This document shows, piece by piece, positions 42,441-51,579 of a stretch of 64,000 bases of DNA; the stretch's first letter is position 1, and every line of letters starts with the position of its first letter. The stretch comes from Pseudomonas sp. LD120 (lineage in GTDB: Bacteria > Pseudomonadota > Gammaproteobacteria > Pseudomonadales > Pseudomonadaceae): assembly GCF_009861525.1 (NCBI RefSeq), contig NZ_WVHL01000006.1:1-64000 (forward strand). The letters are read 5' to 3'. The notes under the pieces were generated by a model that saw nothing but the letters and a program-made list of their open reading frames with translations, was not told the origin of the DNA and ran no database searches. Position numbers and translations under genes: made by a program.

Positions 42441-43651
42441 CAGCCAGTCACCCTTTCCGGAACCGGTTTGGTCTTCTCGAGCCTGGTGTAGAACGGCATC
42501 AGAATGAAGTAGGCGAAGTACAGGAAGGTACATATCTGCGACAGCAATGTACGACCAGGAGTCGGAGCCAATACACCCAGCACACCCAGGATCACGAACG
42601 AGATGCAGAACAGCAGCAACCAGATCTTGCTCAACATCCCTTTATATCGCATGGACTTGACCGGACTACGGTCCAGCCAAGGCAGCACGAACAGCACCGC
42701 GATCGCAGCCCCCATCGCGATCACACCCAACAGCTTGTCCGGCACCGCACGCAGAATCGCGTAGAACGGAGTGAAGTACCAAACCGGGGCAATGTGCTCA
42801 GGCGTCTTGAATGGGTTGGCCGGTTCGAAGTTCGGCTTCTCGAGGAAATAACCGCCCATTTCCGGGAAGAAGAACACGATCGAGCAGAAGATGAACAAGA
42901 ACACTACAACACCGACAATGTCTTTCACGGTGTAGTAAGGATGGAAAGCGATGCCGTCCAACGGAACACCGTTCTCGTCCTTGTGCTTCTTGATATCGAC
43001 GCCATCAGGGTTGTTCGAACCCACCTCGTGCAATGCCAGGATGTGCAGCACCACCAAACCGAGAATAACGATCGGCAGCGCAACCACGTGCAAGGCGAAG
43101 AAGCGGTTCAGGGTAATCCCGGAAATCAGGTAATCGCCACGGATCCACTGGGTCAGATCATCCCCAATCACCGGGATCGCACCGAACAGCGAGATGATCA
43201 CCTGGGCCCCCCAGTAGGACATCTGCCCCCAAGGCAGCAGGTAGCCCATGAAGGCCTCAGCCATCAGTGCCAGGTAGATCAGCATGCCAAACAACCACAC
43301 TAGCTCACGGGGTTTCTGGTAGGAGCCGTAGAGCAGGCCACGGAACATATGCAGATAAACCACGATGAAGAACGCGGAAGCTCCGGTGGAGTGCAGCAGA
43401 CGCAGGATTGCGCCGTACTCAACATCCCGCATGATGTACTCAACGGAAGCAAAGGCCTCTTCCGCCGAGGGGGTGTAGCTCATGGTCAGCCAGACACCGG
43501 TAACGATCTGGTTGACCAGAACCAACAGCGCCAGGGAGCCAAAGAAATAGAAGAAGTTGAAGTTCTTCGGAGCGTAATACTTGCTGAGATGGTCTTCCCA
43601 CATCTTGGTCGCGGGGAAACGCGCATCGACCCAATCCATGAACTTGCTCAT
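42440..43651 (-). CDS. petB: Cytochrome b of the bc1 complex
   Basis: Quinol-oxidising membrane subunit, 403 residues and about eight helices plus a C-terminal extra. The haem-ligand histidines are in the LLHSTGASAFFIVVYLHMFR and FALHVVALPIVILGLVVLHI helices, and the PEWY-type Qo motif is PVWYFTPFYAILRAVP here (PVWY). I chose ATG 43651, which overlaps the petA stop as TGATG, rather than the GTG one codon upstream. Confidence 0.98.
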   Translation of the reverse strand: MSKFMDWVDARFPATKMWEDHLSKYYAPKNFNFFYFFGSLALLVLVNQIVTGVWLTMSYTPSAEEAFASVEYIMRDVEYGAILRLLHSTGASAFFIVVYLHMFRGLLYGSYQKPRELVWLFGMLIYLALMAEAFMGYLLPWGQMSYWGAQVIISLFGAIPVIGDDLTQWIRGDYLISGITLNRFFALHVVALPIVILGLVVLHILALHEVGSNNPDGVDIKKHKDENGVPLDGIAFHPYYTVKDIVGVVVFLFIFCSIVFFFPEMGGYFLEKPNFEPANPFKTPEHIAPVWYFTPFYAILRAVPDKLLGVIAMGAAIAVLFVLPWLDRSPVKSMRYKGMLSKIWLLLFCISFVILGVLGVLAPTPGRTLLSQICTFLYFAYFILMPFYTRLEKTKPVPERVTG

Positions 43652-44244
43652 CACGCTTTCTCCGTGTCGACGCCAATGACAATGATGTCATCCGACTCAT
43701 AGGAATGCGGGGGGACTGGCAGGTTCAGGGGCGCGGGCTGCGCCTTGTAGACGCGACCAGCCAGATCGTAGTGGGAGCCGTGGCAAGGGCAGAAATAGCC
43801 ACCTACCCAGTCCTTGCCCAGATCCGCAGGCGCCACTTCAGGACGGAAGGTCGGAGAACAGCCCAAGTGGGTGCAAATACCGATCAGCAGCAGAATCTCT
43901 GGCTTGATCGAACGCACTTCCGGGTCGACGTAGGTTGGTTGTACTGAGTTCTTGGAGTCAGGGTCAGACAGCTGGCCCTCGATCTTTTTAAGATTCCCCA
44001 GGATTTCCTCTGTACGGCGGACGATGAACACCGGCTGACCTCGCCATTCAGCAATCATCTGCTGACCTGGATCGATCTTGCTGATATTCACTTTCACCGG
44101 TGCACCTGCGGCTTTCGCCTTGGCACTGGGAAACCATGACCCCACGAACGGGACCGCAGCCCCCACCGCTCCAGCAGCGCCCACCACGGATGTGGCTGCT
44201 ACTAGGAAGCGACGCCGGCCTGCATTCACGCCGTCATTGCTCAT
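43651..44244 (-). CDS. petA: Rieske iron-sulfur subunit of the bc1 complex
   Basis: Rieske [2Fe-2S] protein, 197 residues. An N-terminal twin-arginine-like signal anchor (GRRRFLVAATSVVGAAG) is followed by the soluble domain. Cluster ligands are Cys124 and His126 in CTHLGC and Cys152 and His155 in CPCHGS; Cys129 and Cys154 should form the stabilising disulfide. GGAGAGGA precedes the ATG. First gene of the petABC operon. Confidence 0.98.
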   Translation of the reverse strand: MSNDGVNAGRRRFLVAATSVVGAAGAVGAAVPFVGSWFPSAKAKAAGAPVKVNISKIDPGQQMIAEWRGQPVFIVRRTEEILGNLKKIEGQLSDPDSKNSVQPTYVDPEVRSIKPEILLLIGICTHLGCSPTFRPEVAPADLGKDWVGGYFCPCHGSHYDLAGRVYKAQPAPLNLPVPPHSYESDDIIVIGVDTEKA

Positions 44245-44326
44245 TCAGTCCTCTCCCATCAGCTTTGTGGCCTGTTAAATCAGGCATCTACTAAGTAAAA
44301 ATCTGAACTTATAAAAATTTTGCCGA

Positions 44327-44355
44327 ATGGTAATGAAAAGCCCCTATTCTGACAA
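44327..44355 (-). promoter_or_regulatory. Probable sigma-70 promoter of petABC
   Basis: On the minus strand TTGTCA, a 17-base spacer, then TACCAT. It lies about 80 bases upstream of the petA start. A further -10-like TATACT upstream (near 44395) may be a second promoter. Confidence 0.6.
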
Positions 44356-44444
44356 GGTAATTACCAAGCCAAGCCAGCGCCAAGCCTTGTAGTATAGGGC
44401 CTCCACGGATGTGGCAAGTTGTCACACCGCAATTTTCAGACAAT

Positions 44445-44482
44445 AAAAAACGCCCAGCTCCGCAAGGAGACTGGGCGCTTTT
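44445..44482 (-). terminator. Terminator of rplM-rpsI
   Basis: On the minus strand GCGCCCAG-TCTCC/GGAG-CTGGGCG is followed by a T6 run, 16 bases after the rpsI stop. Confidence 0.9.
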
Positions 44483-44497
44483 GAACGCGACAGCGAA

Positions 44498-44890
44498 TTA
44501 ACGCTTGGAGTATTGCGGACGCTTACGCGCTTTACGCAGACCCACTTTCTTACGCTCTACTTCACGTGCGTCACGGGTTACGAAACCAGCTTTACGCAGA
44601 GCGCCACGCAGAGTTTCGTCGTAATCCATCAGAGCGCGAGTGATACCGTGGCGGATTGCGCCAGCTTGACCACTTACGCCGCCGCCGATAACGGTAACGT
44701 AGATATCGAACTTCTCAACAGTCTCGGTCAGCTCCAGCGGTTGACGAACTACCATGCGGGCAGTTTCGCGACCAAAGAAGTTATCCAGGGAGCGGTTGTT
44801 GATCGAGATGTTGCCAGTGCCCGGACGCAGGAAAACGCGTGCGGTTGCAGTCTTGCGACGGCCAGTGCCGTAATTTTGAGTCGCCGACAT
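44498..44890 (-). CDS. rpsI: 30S ribosomal protein S9
   Basis: Small-subunit ribosomal protein of 130 residues. Its C-terminal tail (KARKRPQYSKR) reaches the P-site tRNA, and the N-terminal YGTGRRKTATARVFLRPG is diagnostic. It follows rplM by 14 bases. Confidence 0.99.
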   Translation of the reverse strand: MSATQNYGTGRRKTATARVFLRPGTGNISINNRSLDNFFGRETARMVVRQPLELTETVEKFDIYVTVIGGGVSGQAGAIRHGITRALMDYDETLRGALRKAGFVTRDAREVERKKVGLRKARKRPQYSKR

Positions 44891-44904
44891 AATGAACTAT
44901 TCCG

Positions 44905-45333
44905 TTAAATCTTCAGTTCTTGGGGCTGCTGAGCAGTATGAGGGTGAGCAGCGCCCGCATAGACTTTCAGCTTACGGTACATGTCGCGACCCAGCGGGTT
45001 TTTAGGCAGCATGCCTTTTACCGCGGTCTCGATCACGCGCTCAGGGGCTTTGGCGATCAGCTTCTCGAAGTTGATCGACTTGATGCCGCCCGGGAAACCG
45101 GAGTGGGAGTAGTACATTTTGTCAGTGGTTTTAGCGCCAGTAACACGTACCTGCTCGGCATTGATCACGACGATGTAGTCGCCGGTGTCAACGTGAGGAG
45201 TGTACTCAGGCTTGTGCTTGCCACGCAGACGGCTCGCGATTTCGGTGGCCAGACGACCCAGGGTCTGACCTGCAGCGTCGACGACGAACCAGTCGCGCTT
45301 TACTGTTTCCGGTTTAGCAGTAAAAGTTTTCAT
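44905..45333 (-). CDS. rplM: 50S ribosomal protein L13
   Basis: Early-assembling large-subunit protein, 142 residues, starting MKTFTAKPETVKRDWFVVDA. The conserved block GMLPKNPLGRDMYRKLKVYA is present. First gene of the rplM-rpsI operon, with a good promoter about 40 bases upstream. Confidence 0.99.
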   Translation of the reverse strand: MKTFTAKPETVKRDWFVVDAAGQTLGRLATEIASRLRGKHKPEYTPHVDTGDYIVVINAEQVRVTGAKTTDKMYYSHSGFPGGIKSINFEKLIAKAPERVIETAVKGMLPKNPLGRDMYRKLKVYAGAAHPHTAQQPQELKI

Positions 45334-45374
45334 TCTTTATAGCCTCAGGGGCCGCCCAGCAAAATAGACGGCGG

Positions 45375-45403
45375 ATCTTACTGAATAGTGCTTACTTTGA
45401 CAA
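45375..45403 (-). promoter_or_regulatory. Sigma-70 promoter of rplM-rpsI
   Basis: On the minus strand TTGTCA, a 17-base spacer, then TAAGAT. The predicted leader is about 35 bases. Confidence 0.75.
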
Positions 45404-45580
45404 GGTCAAAGGCAGCCGGACACAGACGCTATCGGGGGCTCGGGTCAGCGCGTCTGGTATACGGCAAGATTCTTCGGCAGGCGGCGCATCACTTCCACTG
45501 CAGAAAGAGCTGCCGAATTATGCAGATTGCGAAAAAAAATTCAACCTGCTTTTATGATTGTTTTGCCAAGGGAGCACCCG

Positions 45581-46621
45581 ATGGACTATCGCCAACTGGG
45601 CCGAACCGATCTGAATGTGAGTGCCATTTGCCTGGGAACCATGACCTGGGGCGAGCAGAACACTCAGGCTGAGGCCTTCGCTCAGATCGAACGAGCCAAG
45701 AATGCCGGGATCAATTTCATCGACACCGCCGAGATGTACCCGGTCCCCCCCAAGGCTGAAACCTACGCCAGCACCGAGCGCTATATCGGTAACTGGTTCA
45801 AGCAACGCGGCGACCGCGCCGACTGGATCCTCGCCAGTAAGATCGCCGGACCGGGCAACACCATCGACTACATCCGCGATAAACAGCTCAAGCACAACCG
45901 CAAACACATCGTTGAAGCCGTGGATGCCAGCCTCAAGCGCCTACAGACCGACTGGATCGACCTTTACCAACTGCATTGGCCTGAGCGCAGCACCAACTTC
46001 TTCGGTCAACTGGGCTATACACACAAGGCCGATGAAGACTTCACCCCACTGGAAGAAACCCTCGAAGCACTGGATGAACAGGTCAAGGCCGGCAAAATCC
46101 GCCACATCGGCCTGTCCAACGAAACCCCTTGGGGCACCATGAAATTCCTCGCCCTGGCCGAAAGCCGCGGCTGGCCGCGAGCCGTTTCGATCCAAAACCC
46201 CTACAACCTGCTCAACCGCAGCTTTGAGGTGGGCCTTGCGGAAATCGCGATTCGAGAACAATGCGGCCTATTGGCCTATTCCCCGCTGGCGTTCGGCTTT
46301 TTGTCCGGCAAGTACGAGGCAGGTGCCCGCCCGGCCAAAGCACGCCTGAGCCTTTATAGTCGCTTCAATCGCTACTTCAATCCGCAGTCCGAAGCAGCCT
46401 GCATCCGCTACGTAGCCCTGGCTCGCGAACAGGGCCTGGACCCTGCGCAAATGGCCTTGGCCTTTGTCAATCAACAGCCATTCGTGACCAGCAATATCAT
46501 CGGTGCGACCACCCTGGAGCAATTGGACAGCAACATTGCCAGCGCCGACTTGAAGCTTTCAGAAGAGGTCTTGGCGGCAATCGACGCGATCCACAAGGAC
46601 CACCCCAGCCCCGCGCCATAA
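45581..46621 (+). CDS. tas: NADP(H)-dependent aldo-keto reductase (Tas-like)
   Basis: Cytosolic oxidoreductase of 346 residues, the same length as E. coli Tas. It starts MDYRQLGRTDLNVSAICLGT, with GGGAG before the ATG; the upstream frame was rejected. The catalytic set of the family is visible: Asp and Tyr in FIDTAEMYP, Lys in ILASKIAG and His in YQLHWPER. The C-terminal NADP loop is IIGATTLEQLDSNI. The physiological substrate is unknown. Confidence 0.9.
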   Translation: MDYRQLGRTDLNVSAICLGTMTWGEQNTQAEAFAQIERAKNAGINFIDTAEMYPVPPKAETYASTERYIGNWFKQRGDRADWILASKIAGPGNTIDYIRDKQLKHNRKHIVEAVDASLKRLQTDWIDLYQLHWPERSTNFFGQLGYTHKADEDFTPLEETLEALDEQVKAGKIRHIGLSNETPWGTMKFLALAESRGWPRAVSIQNPYNLLNRSFEVGLAEIAIREQCGLLAYSPLAFGFLSGKYEAGARPAKARLSLYSRFNRYFNPQSEAACIRYVALAREQGLDPAQMALAFVNQQPFVTSNIIGATTLEQLDSNIASADLKLSEEVLAAIDAIHKDHPSPAP

Positions 46622-46637
46622 AAACCCGAAAAGGGCT

Positions 46638-46682
46638 TGCCAGCGAGCGCAGCACCGCATGAGTCGCTCACGCTCCCTGGCA
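46638..46682. repeat. REP-like inverted repeat between convergent genes
   Basis: TGCCAGCGAGCG (46638-46649) pairs with CGCTCCCTGGCA (46671-46682) with one mismatch around a 21-base loop. It sits between the convergent aldo-keto reductase and acyl-CoA dehydrogenase genes and resembles the palindromic repeats scattered through Pseudomonas genomes. It may also end transcription. Confidence 0.5.
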
Positions 46683-46693
46683 CGCCGCCGGGC

Positions 46694-47830
46694 CTATAAC
46701 GACCGGGCGATGATTTCCTTCATGATTTCATTGGTCCCGGCATAGATACGCTGCACCCTGGCATCCGCCCAGGCCCGAGCCACCGGGTATTCCCACATAA
46801 AGCCGTAGCCACCATGTAGCTGCACACATTCATCCAGCACCTTGCATTGCAAATCGGTGCCCCAGTACTTGGCCATTGCCGCTGTCGGCACGTCGAGCTT
46901 GCCTTGCAGGTGCAGCTCCAAGCAGCGGTCGACAAACACTCGGCCAATCTGAATTTCCGTGGCCATCTCCGCCAGCTTGAATCGGCTGTTCTGAAAGTCG
47001 GCAATCGCCTTGCCGAAGGCTTTGCGTTCGCGGGTGTAGTCCAAAGTCCATTGCAGCGCCGCCTCAGCACTGGCCAGACCGCCGATCGCAACCGTCAGCC
47101 GCTCCTGAGGGAGCTCCTGCATCAGATAGGCGAACCCCATCCCGGCTTGCCCCAGCAGGTTTTCCTTGGGCACACGCACATCCTGGAAAAACAACTCCGA
47201 GGTGTCCTGAGCCTTCATGCCGACCTTTTCCAGGCGCTTGCCCTTGGAAAACCCAGGGGTATTGGCTTCAACAAGGAACAGACTGGTGCCCTTGGCGCCC
47301 GCCTTGGGATCGGTTTTGGCCACGACAATCACCAGCTCGGCCAGAAAACCATTGGTGATAAAGGTTTTGGAACCGTTGATCACGTATTCGTCGCCATCGA
47401 GTACCGCCGTGGTCTTCACTCCCTGCAGGTCGGAACCCGCGCCAGGCTCCGTCATGGCAATCGCGGTGACCGTCTCCCCTGATACCAGCCTGGGCAGATA
47501 CTTGCGCTTCAGCGCCTCACTGCCGTAATGCAGGATGTAGGGCGCGACAATATCTGAATGCAAGGAAAAGCCGATACCGGTCAAGCCAAGCCGGCCGATC
47601 TCCTCAATGACCACCGTGCTGTAGAGAAAATCCGCCCCCAGGCCGCCGTACTCTTCTGGAATATGTGAGCACAGCATCCCCGCCTCGCCCGCCTTGCTCC
47701 ACAGTTGACGGTCGATATAGCCCTGTTTTTCCCAATCACCATGGAAGGGCACCGCCTCTTTCTCAAGAAAGCTACGCACGCTGTCACGGAAGAGTTCGTG
47801 CTCGGAACTGAACAAAGTTCTGGGAATCAT
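46694..47830 (-). CDS. Acyl-CoA dehydrogenase (long- or branched-chain type)
   Basis: FAD enzyme that introduces the 2,3-double bond in acyl-CoA during beta-oxidation or branched-chain catabolism. It has 378 residues from ATG 47830 (MIPRTLFSSEHELFRDSVRS); the long frame upstream is antisense to the next gene. Signatures AIAMTEPGAGSDL (about 124-135) and QLHGGYGFMWEYPVARAW (337-354) are present. The base appears to be Glu243 (QERL) with Ala364 in YAGT. That is the arrangement of long-chain and isovaleryl-CoA dehydrogenases rather than the medium-chain type. Divergent from a GlxA/AraC regulator. Confidence 0.92.
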   Translation of the reverse strand: MIPRTLFSSEHELFRDSVRSFLEKEAVPFHGDWEKQGYIDRQLWSKAGEAGMLCSHIPEEYGGLGADFLYSTVVIEEIGRLGLTGIGFSLHSDIVAPYILHYGSEALKRKYLPRLVSGETVTAIAMTEPGAGSDLQGVKTTAVLDGDEYVINGSKTFITNGFLAELVIVVAKTDPKAGAKGTSLFLVEANTPGFSKGKRLEKVGMKAQDTSELFFQDVRVPKENLLGQAGMGFAYLMQELPQERLTVAIGGLASAEAALQWTLDYTRERKAFGKAIADFQNSRFKLAEMATEIQIGRVFVDRCLELHLQGKLDVPTAAMAKYWGTDLQCKVLDECVQLHGGYGFMWEYPVARAWADARVQRIYAGTNEIMKEIIARSL

Positions 47831-47974
47831 GCTGCCACCTGTGGTTGTTATTGATTGGGATTGGCTGCCAGAGCCTAAGCCCAGGTATCTGCACAGGACA
47901 CTGGACACATCCGACAAAAAATAAGACGATCCAGCCGTCTGGTGACCACTTTCCCCTATAAGAACAATTGAATT

Positions 47975-48973
47975 ATGTCTAACCAAACCTCCACGCCCTT
48001 GCGGCGCGTCAGCATCCTGGCCATCGACCGGGTTTTCGCCTCCACCCTCATGCAAGCCAAGGACTTCTTCCACCTGGCCAGCCTGCGCTACGGCAAACAA
48101 CTGGGCCAAGGCTTGACCCCTGCATTCGAAACCCGCTTGGTCAGCCCCAACGGTCAGCCGGTGAGCAGTTTCAGCAACGTGACCATCCCGGTGGACGGTC
48201 CGCTGGAAGACGCGGATGTGATCGTCCTCCCGGCGTTTTGGGATGACTTCGATACCTTGTGCCAACGCTACCCACAGATACTGCCCTGGCTGCGCGCGCA
48301 ACACGCTCGCGGGGCAGTGCTCTGCGGCGAAGCCACCGGCGTTTTCTGGCTGGCTGAGGCCGGATTGCTCGACGGTAAGGAAGCCACCACTTACTGGCGT
48401 TTCTTCAGTGCCTTCAGTGAGCGCTTCCCTAACGTCCAACTCAACCAGGACAAACACCTGACCGACGCCGACAACCTCTATTGCGCCGGCGGTACTACTT
48501 CAGCCTGCGATCTTTATATCTACCTGATCGAACGCTTCTGCAGCGCCAACGTGGCTCAAGCGGTGGCTCGGGACATCCTCTACGAAGTGCAACGCAACTA
48601 CGCCCCCGGGCGCATCGGCTTTGGCGGTCAGAAACTGCACCAGGATGTGCTCATCCTGCAGATCCAGCACTGGCTTGAGGAGCACTTCGCCGACAAGTTC
48701 CGTTTCGAGGATGTGGCTCGCGAGCATGGCATGAGCATTCGCAACTTCATGCGTCGCTTCCAAACCGCCACTGGCGACAAGCCTCTGCACTACCTGCAGC
48801 GCCTGCGCATCGAAACCGCCAAGGGCCTGCTCTCGGGAACACGCAAGAGCATCAAGACCATCAGCTACGAAGTCGGCTACGACGACGCCAGTTTCTTCGC
48901 CCGGCTGTTTCGCCAGCATACCGAACTCTCACCCAACCAGTACCGCCAGCAATTCCAGCAACAGGCCGCATAA
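47975..48973 (+). CDS. GlxA/AraC-family transcriptional regulator with DJ-1/PfpI domain
   Basis: Regulator of 332 residues. The N-terminal amidotransferase-like DJ-1/PfpI domain (about 10-200) retains a cysteine at the nucleophile elbow (GAVLCGEATG, Cys117). The C-terminal AraC domain (about 228-328) has two HTH motifs (FEDVAREHGMSIRNFMRRFQ; ISYEVGYDDASFFARLFRQH). Members of this family often sense amines or other small metabolites. The divergent acyl-CoA dehydrogenase is the natural target candidate. Followed by a terminator. Confidence 0.88.
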   Translation: MSNQTSTPLRRVSILAIDRVFASTLMQAKDFFHLASLRYGKQLGQGLTPAFETRLVSPNGQPVSSFSNVTIPVDGPLEDADVIVLPAFWDDFDTLCQRYPQILPWLRAQHARGAVLCGEATGVFWLAEAGLLDGKEATTYWRFFSAFSERFPNVQLNQDKHLTDADNLYCAGGTTSACDLYIYLIERFCSANVAQAVARDILYEVQRNYAPGRIGFGGQKLHQDVLILQIQHWLEEHFADKFRFEDVAREHGMSIRNFMRRFQTATGDKPLHYLQRLRIETAKGLLSGTRKSIKTISYEVGYDDASFFARLFRQHTELSPNQYRQQFQQQAA

Positions 48974-48974
48974 A

Positions 48975-49002
48975 AAAAAGGGCCTGCAGTGCAGGCCTTT
49001 TT
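48975..49002. terminator. Bidirectional terminator between the AraC-type gene and zapE
   Basis: GGCCTG/CAGGCC stem flanked by A and T runs. It serves the convergent genes on both sides. Confidence 0.85.
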
Positions 49003-49016
49003 CATTGGTTCAATGA

Positions 49017-50111
49017 TTACGGTTTGTGCGCTCGCGAGAGGAATTCGTGGGACTGCATTTCCAGCAACCGGCTTAGGGTTCGTTGGAACTCGAACGTCAG
49101 ACGACCACCGGTGTAGAGGTCCTTGAGTTCAACCTCGGCGGAGATGATCAGCTTGACGTTACGGTCGTAGAACTCATCGACCATGTTGATAAAACGCCGT
49201 GCGATGTCGTCGGTGGTGACACTCATCTGCTCCACGCCGCTGAGCAGCACGGCATGGAAAATCTTGCCCAACTCGATGTAGTCGTTCTGACTACGAGGCC
49301 CGTCGCACAGCTCACGGAAATCGAACCAGGCCACATCATCACAAGTACGCAGTGCGCGGATCTCACGGTTTTCGATGATCAATACATCGTTTTCCACCGA
49401 TTGAGTGCACTCCGGTGTCAACGCCCGGAAACTTTTACGCAGACTCTCGTGGGCCGCTTCGTCCAGTGGGTAGTGGAACAGCTCCGCCTGCTCCAGGTGA
49501 CGCAACCGATAGTCGACGCCACTGTCGACGTTGACGATTTCGGTGTTCTGCTTGATCAGGGCAATGGCCGGCAAGAAGCGCGCACGCTGCAGGCCATCCT
49601 TATACAAACCGTCTGGAACGATGTTCGAGGTGGCCACCAGGGTCACGCCATTCTTGAACAACTCCTCCATCAAGGTGCCGAGAATCATCGCGTCGGTGAT
49701 ATCAGACACAAAGAACTCATCGAAGCAGATCACCCGCGCTTCTTGTGAGAATCGCTTGGCGATGATGGTCAGCGGATTCTTCTCGCCACCCAGGGTCTTC
49801 ATTTCTTCGTGTACACGCTTCATAAAACGATGAAAATGCGTACGAACCTTTTCCTTGAACGGCAAGGCTTCAAAGAAGGTGTCCACTAGGTAGGTCTTGC
49901 CGCGCCCGACTCCGCCCCAGAAGTACAGCCCCTTGACCGGTGCCTGATCCTTCTTGCCGAAGATTTTGCCGAACAGCCCCGGCTTGTTTTGTTCGGCGGC
50001 GATCAGATCCTCATACAGGCGCTGCAAATGACGCACAGCGGTTTCCTGCGCAGCGTCGTGAAAGAAGTCCGGGCGTTTCAGGTCTGCTTGGTATCGTTCT
50101 AGGGGCGTCAT
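49017..50111 (-). CDS. zapE: Cell division ATPase ZapE (AFG1 family)
   Basis: AAA-type ATPase of 364 residues that associates with the Z ring in E. coli under constriction stress. Walker A is GGVGRGKT at 66-73, and Walker B is the VICFDEFFVSDITDAM block. The arginine-rich C-terminal part (RFINMVDEFYDRNVKLIIS) fits the family. It stands alone between two terminators. Confidence 0.95.
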   Translation of the reverse strand: MTPLERYQADLKRPDFFHDAAQETAVRHLQRLYEDLIAAEQNKPGLFGKIFGKKDQAPVKGLYFWGGVGRGKTYLVDTFFEALPFKEKVRTHFHRFMKRVHEEMKTLGGEKNPLTIIAKRFSQEARVICFDEFFVSDITDAMILGTLMEELFKNGVTLVATSNIVPDGLYKDGLQRARFLPAIALIKQNTEIVNVDSGVDYRLRHLEQAELFHYPLDEAAHESLRKSFRALTPECTQSVENDVLIIENREIRALRTCDDVAWFDFRELCDGPRSQNDYIELGKIFHAVLLSGVEQMSVTTDDIARRFINMVDEFYDRNVKLIISAEVELKDLYTGGRLTFEFQRTLSRLLEMQSHEFLSRAHKP

Positions 50112-50130
50112 AATTCGTTAGCAAGGCAAC

Positions 50131-50160
50131 AAAAACGGGCCGTCACTTTAGCGACGGCCC
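50131..50160 (-). terminator. Terminator of trpS
   Basis: On the minus strand GGGCCGTCGC/GTGACGGCCC with loop TAAA, followed by GTTTTTG. Confidence 0.85.
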
Positions 50161-50199
50161 TGGGGAATGGCAATCAGCCCTTGGTCGGGAAGATTCCGA

Positions 50200-51555
50200 T
50201 TAGTCCTGCGCTGGAGTCAGCGCAGTCCGCAGTGCATCGATGGCCATGTCACAGGCCGCGGCATCAGCGAAAGCCGGGCTGTCGGCTACACAGGTACCCT
50301 CCAGCCAGATACTGAAGCCGGTAGCTTCACGACGCAGGTCCAGTTCCTGACCAGATTGCAGTTGCTTGGTCACCGCACCGGCCGCCTTGCCATCTGCAAA
50401 GTTGCGCGACAACAGCAACTGCTCACCCTCGGCGGACAACAGACGGAAGCGGAAGCTGCCATCGTCTTCGCGAAAGCTGATGAAGCGTGCAGCTTTGGCG
50501 GCTTTCTTTTTGGTGGTCGCGGCCACCTGCACCGGAGTAGCAAAAGAACGCAAACCTACCGCTTCACGCAGTTGGCTGAGGAAAGGCGTCGCCACCGCCC
50601 GAGCCTTGATCGCACCGACACGCAGGATGTCTTCCAGATCCGACGGGCGCGCGATCAATTGGTGGTAACGCTCGCGGGCTTCGCCCAGCTCGCCATCCAG
50701 CAATTGGAACAGGCGGTTCTTGGCTTCGCCCCAACCCAGGCCCTGAAGCAATTCACCACGGAACTCAGCGGCCTGCGCCGGGGTAGAAAATGCCTGGAAC
50801 AGCGTAAACAGGTGGGCGTTGTCAGGGTCTTTGGCTTCACCAGGTGCCTTGGAGTCGGTGACGATCCGCGAGATCGCGTCCTTCATGTCCTTAGCACTGC
50901 TGAACAGCGGGATGGTGTTGTCATAGCTCTTGGACATCTTGCGACCGTCCAGGCCAGGCAGGGTGGCGACACTTTCCTCGATCAGCGCCTCGGGCATGGT
51001 GAAGAACTCCTTGCCCTGGCCGAAGAGGTGGTTGAAACGCTGGCCGATATCCCGGGCCATTTCCACGTGCTGGATCTGATCACGCCCCACCGGCACCTTG
51101 TGCGCGTTGAACATCAAGATGTCCGCAGCCATCAGCACCGGGTAGCTGTACAGGCCCATGGTGATACCGGCGTCCGGGTCTTCCCCGGCCTCAAGGTTCT
51201 TGTCCACCGAGGCTTTATAAGCATGGGCGCGGTTGAGTAGCCCCTTGGCGGCGACACAGGTCAGCAGCCAGGTCAGCTCCGGGATCTCCGGAATGTCCGA
51301 CTGGCGATAGAAGGTTACGCGCTCCACATCCAGGCCACCGGCCAGCCAAGTCGCGGCAATCTCCTGGCGCGAGCGCTGGATACGCAGCGGGTCATCACAC
51401 TTGATCAGCGCGTGATAGTCAGCCAGAAAGTAGAAGGAATCGGCATTGTTGTCGCGGCTGGCCAAGATCGCCGGGCGAATCGCACCAGCGTAGTTGCCCA
51501 GGTGCGGCGTGCCGGTGGTGGTGATGCCAGTGAGAATACGCGTACGAGTAGTCAT
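50200..51555 (-). CDS. trpS: Tryptophanyl-tRNA synthetase with C-terminal extension
   Basis: Class I aminoacyl-tRNA synthetase charging tRNA-Trp. It has 451 residues, about 115 more than the E. coli enzyme. The catalytic part contains the HIGH-type motif TGTPHLGNYAG and KMSKS (GRKMSKSYDN). The C-terminal third (from about residue 340: TKKKAAKAARFISFREDDGS) is an added domain seen in pseudomonad TrpRS. It is followed upstream in the same direction by the hydrolase gene, 24 bases away, so they may share a transcript. Confidence 0.97.
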   Translation of the reverse strand: MTTRTRILTGITTTGTPHLGNYAGAIRPAILASRDNNADSFYFLADYHALIKCDDPLRIQRSRQEIAATWLAGGLDVERVTFYRQSDIPEIPELTWLLTCVAAKGLLNRAHAYKASVDKNLEAGEDPDAGITMGLYSYPVLMAADILMFNAHKVPVGRDQIQHVEMARDIGQRFNHLFGQGKEFFTMPEALIEESVATLPGLDGRKMSKSYDNTIPLFSSAKDMKDAISRIVTDSKAPGEAKDPDNAHLFTLFQAFSTPAQAAEFRGELLQGLGWGEAKNRLFQLLDGELGEARERYHQLIARPSDLEDILRVGAIKARAVATPFLSQLREAVGLRSFATPVQVAATTKKKAAKAARFISFREDDGSFRFRLLSAEGEQLLLSRNFADGKAAGAVTKQLQSGQELDLRREATGFSIWLEGTCVADSPAFADAAACDMAIDALRTALTPAQD

Positions 51556-51579
51556 GGGTAATCGCTTGTCAGACTGCTA

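Noticed and set aside
47831..48457. N-terminal extension of the acyl-CoA dehydrogenase frame
   Set aside because: The extra residues are antisense to the AraC-type gene; the family start at MIPRTLFSS is clear.
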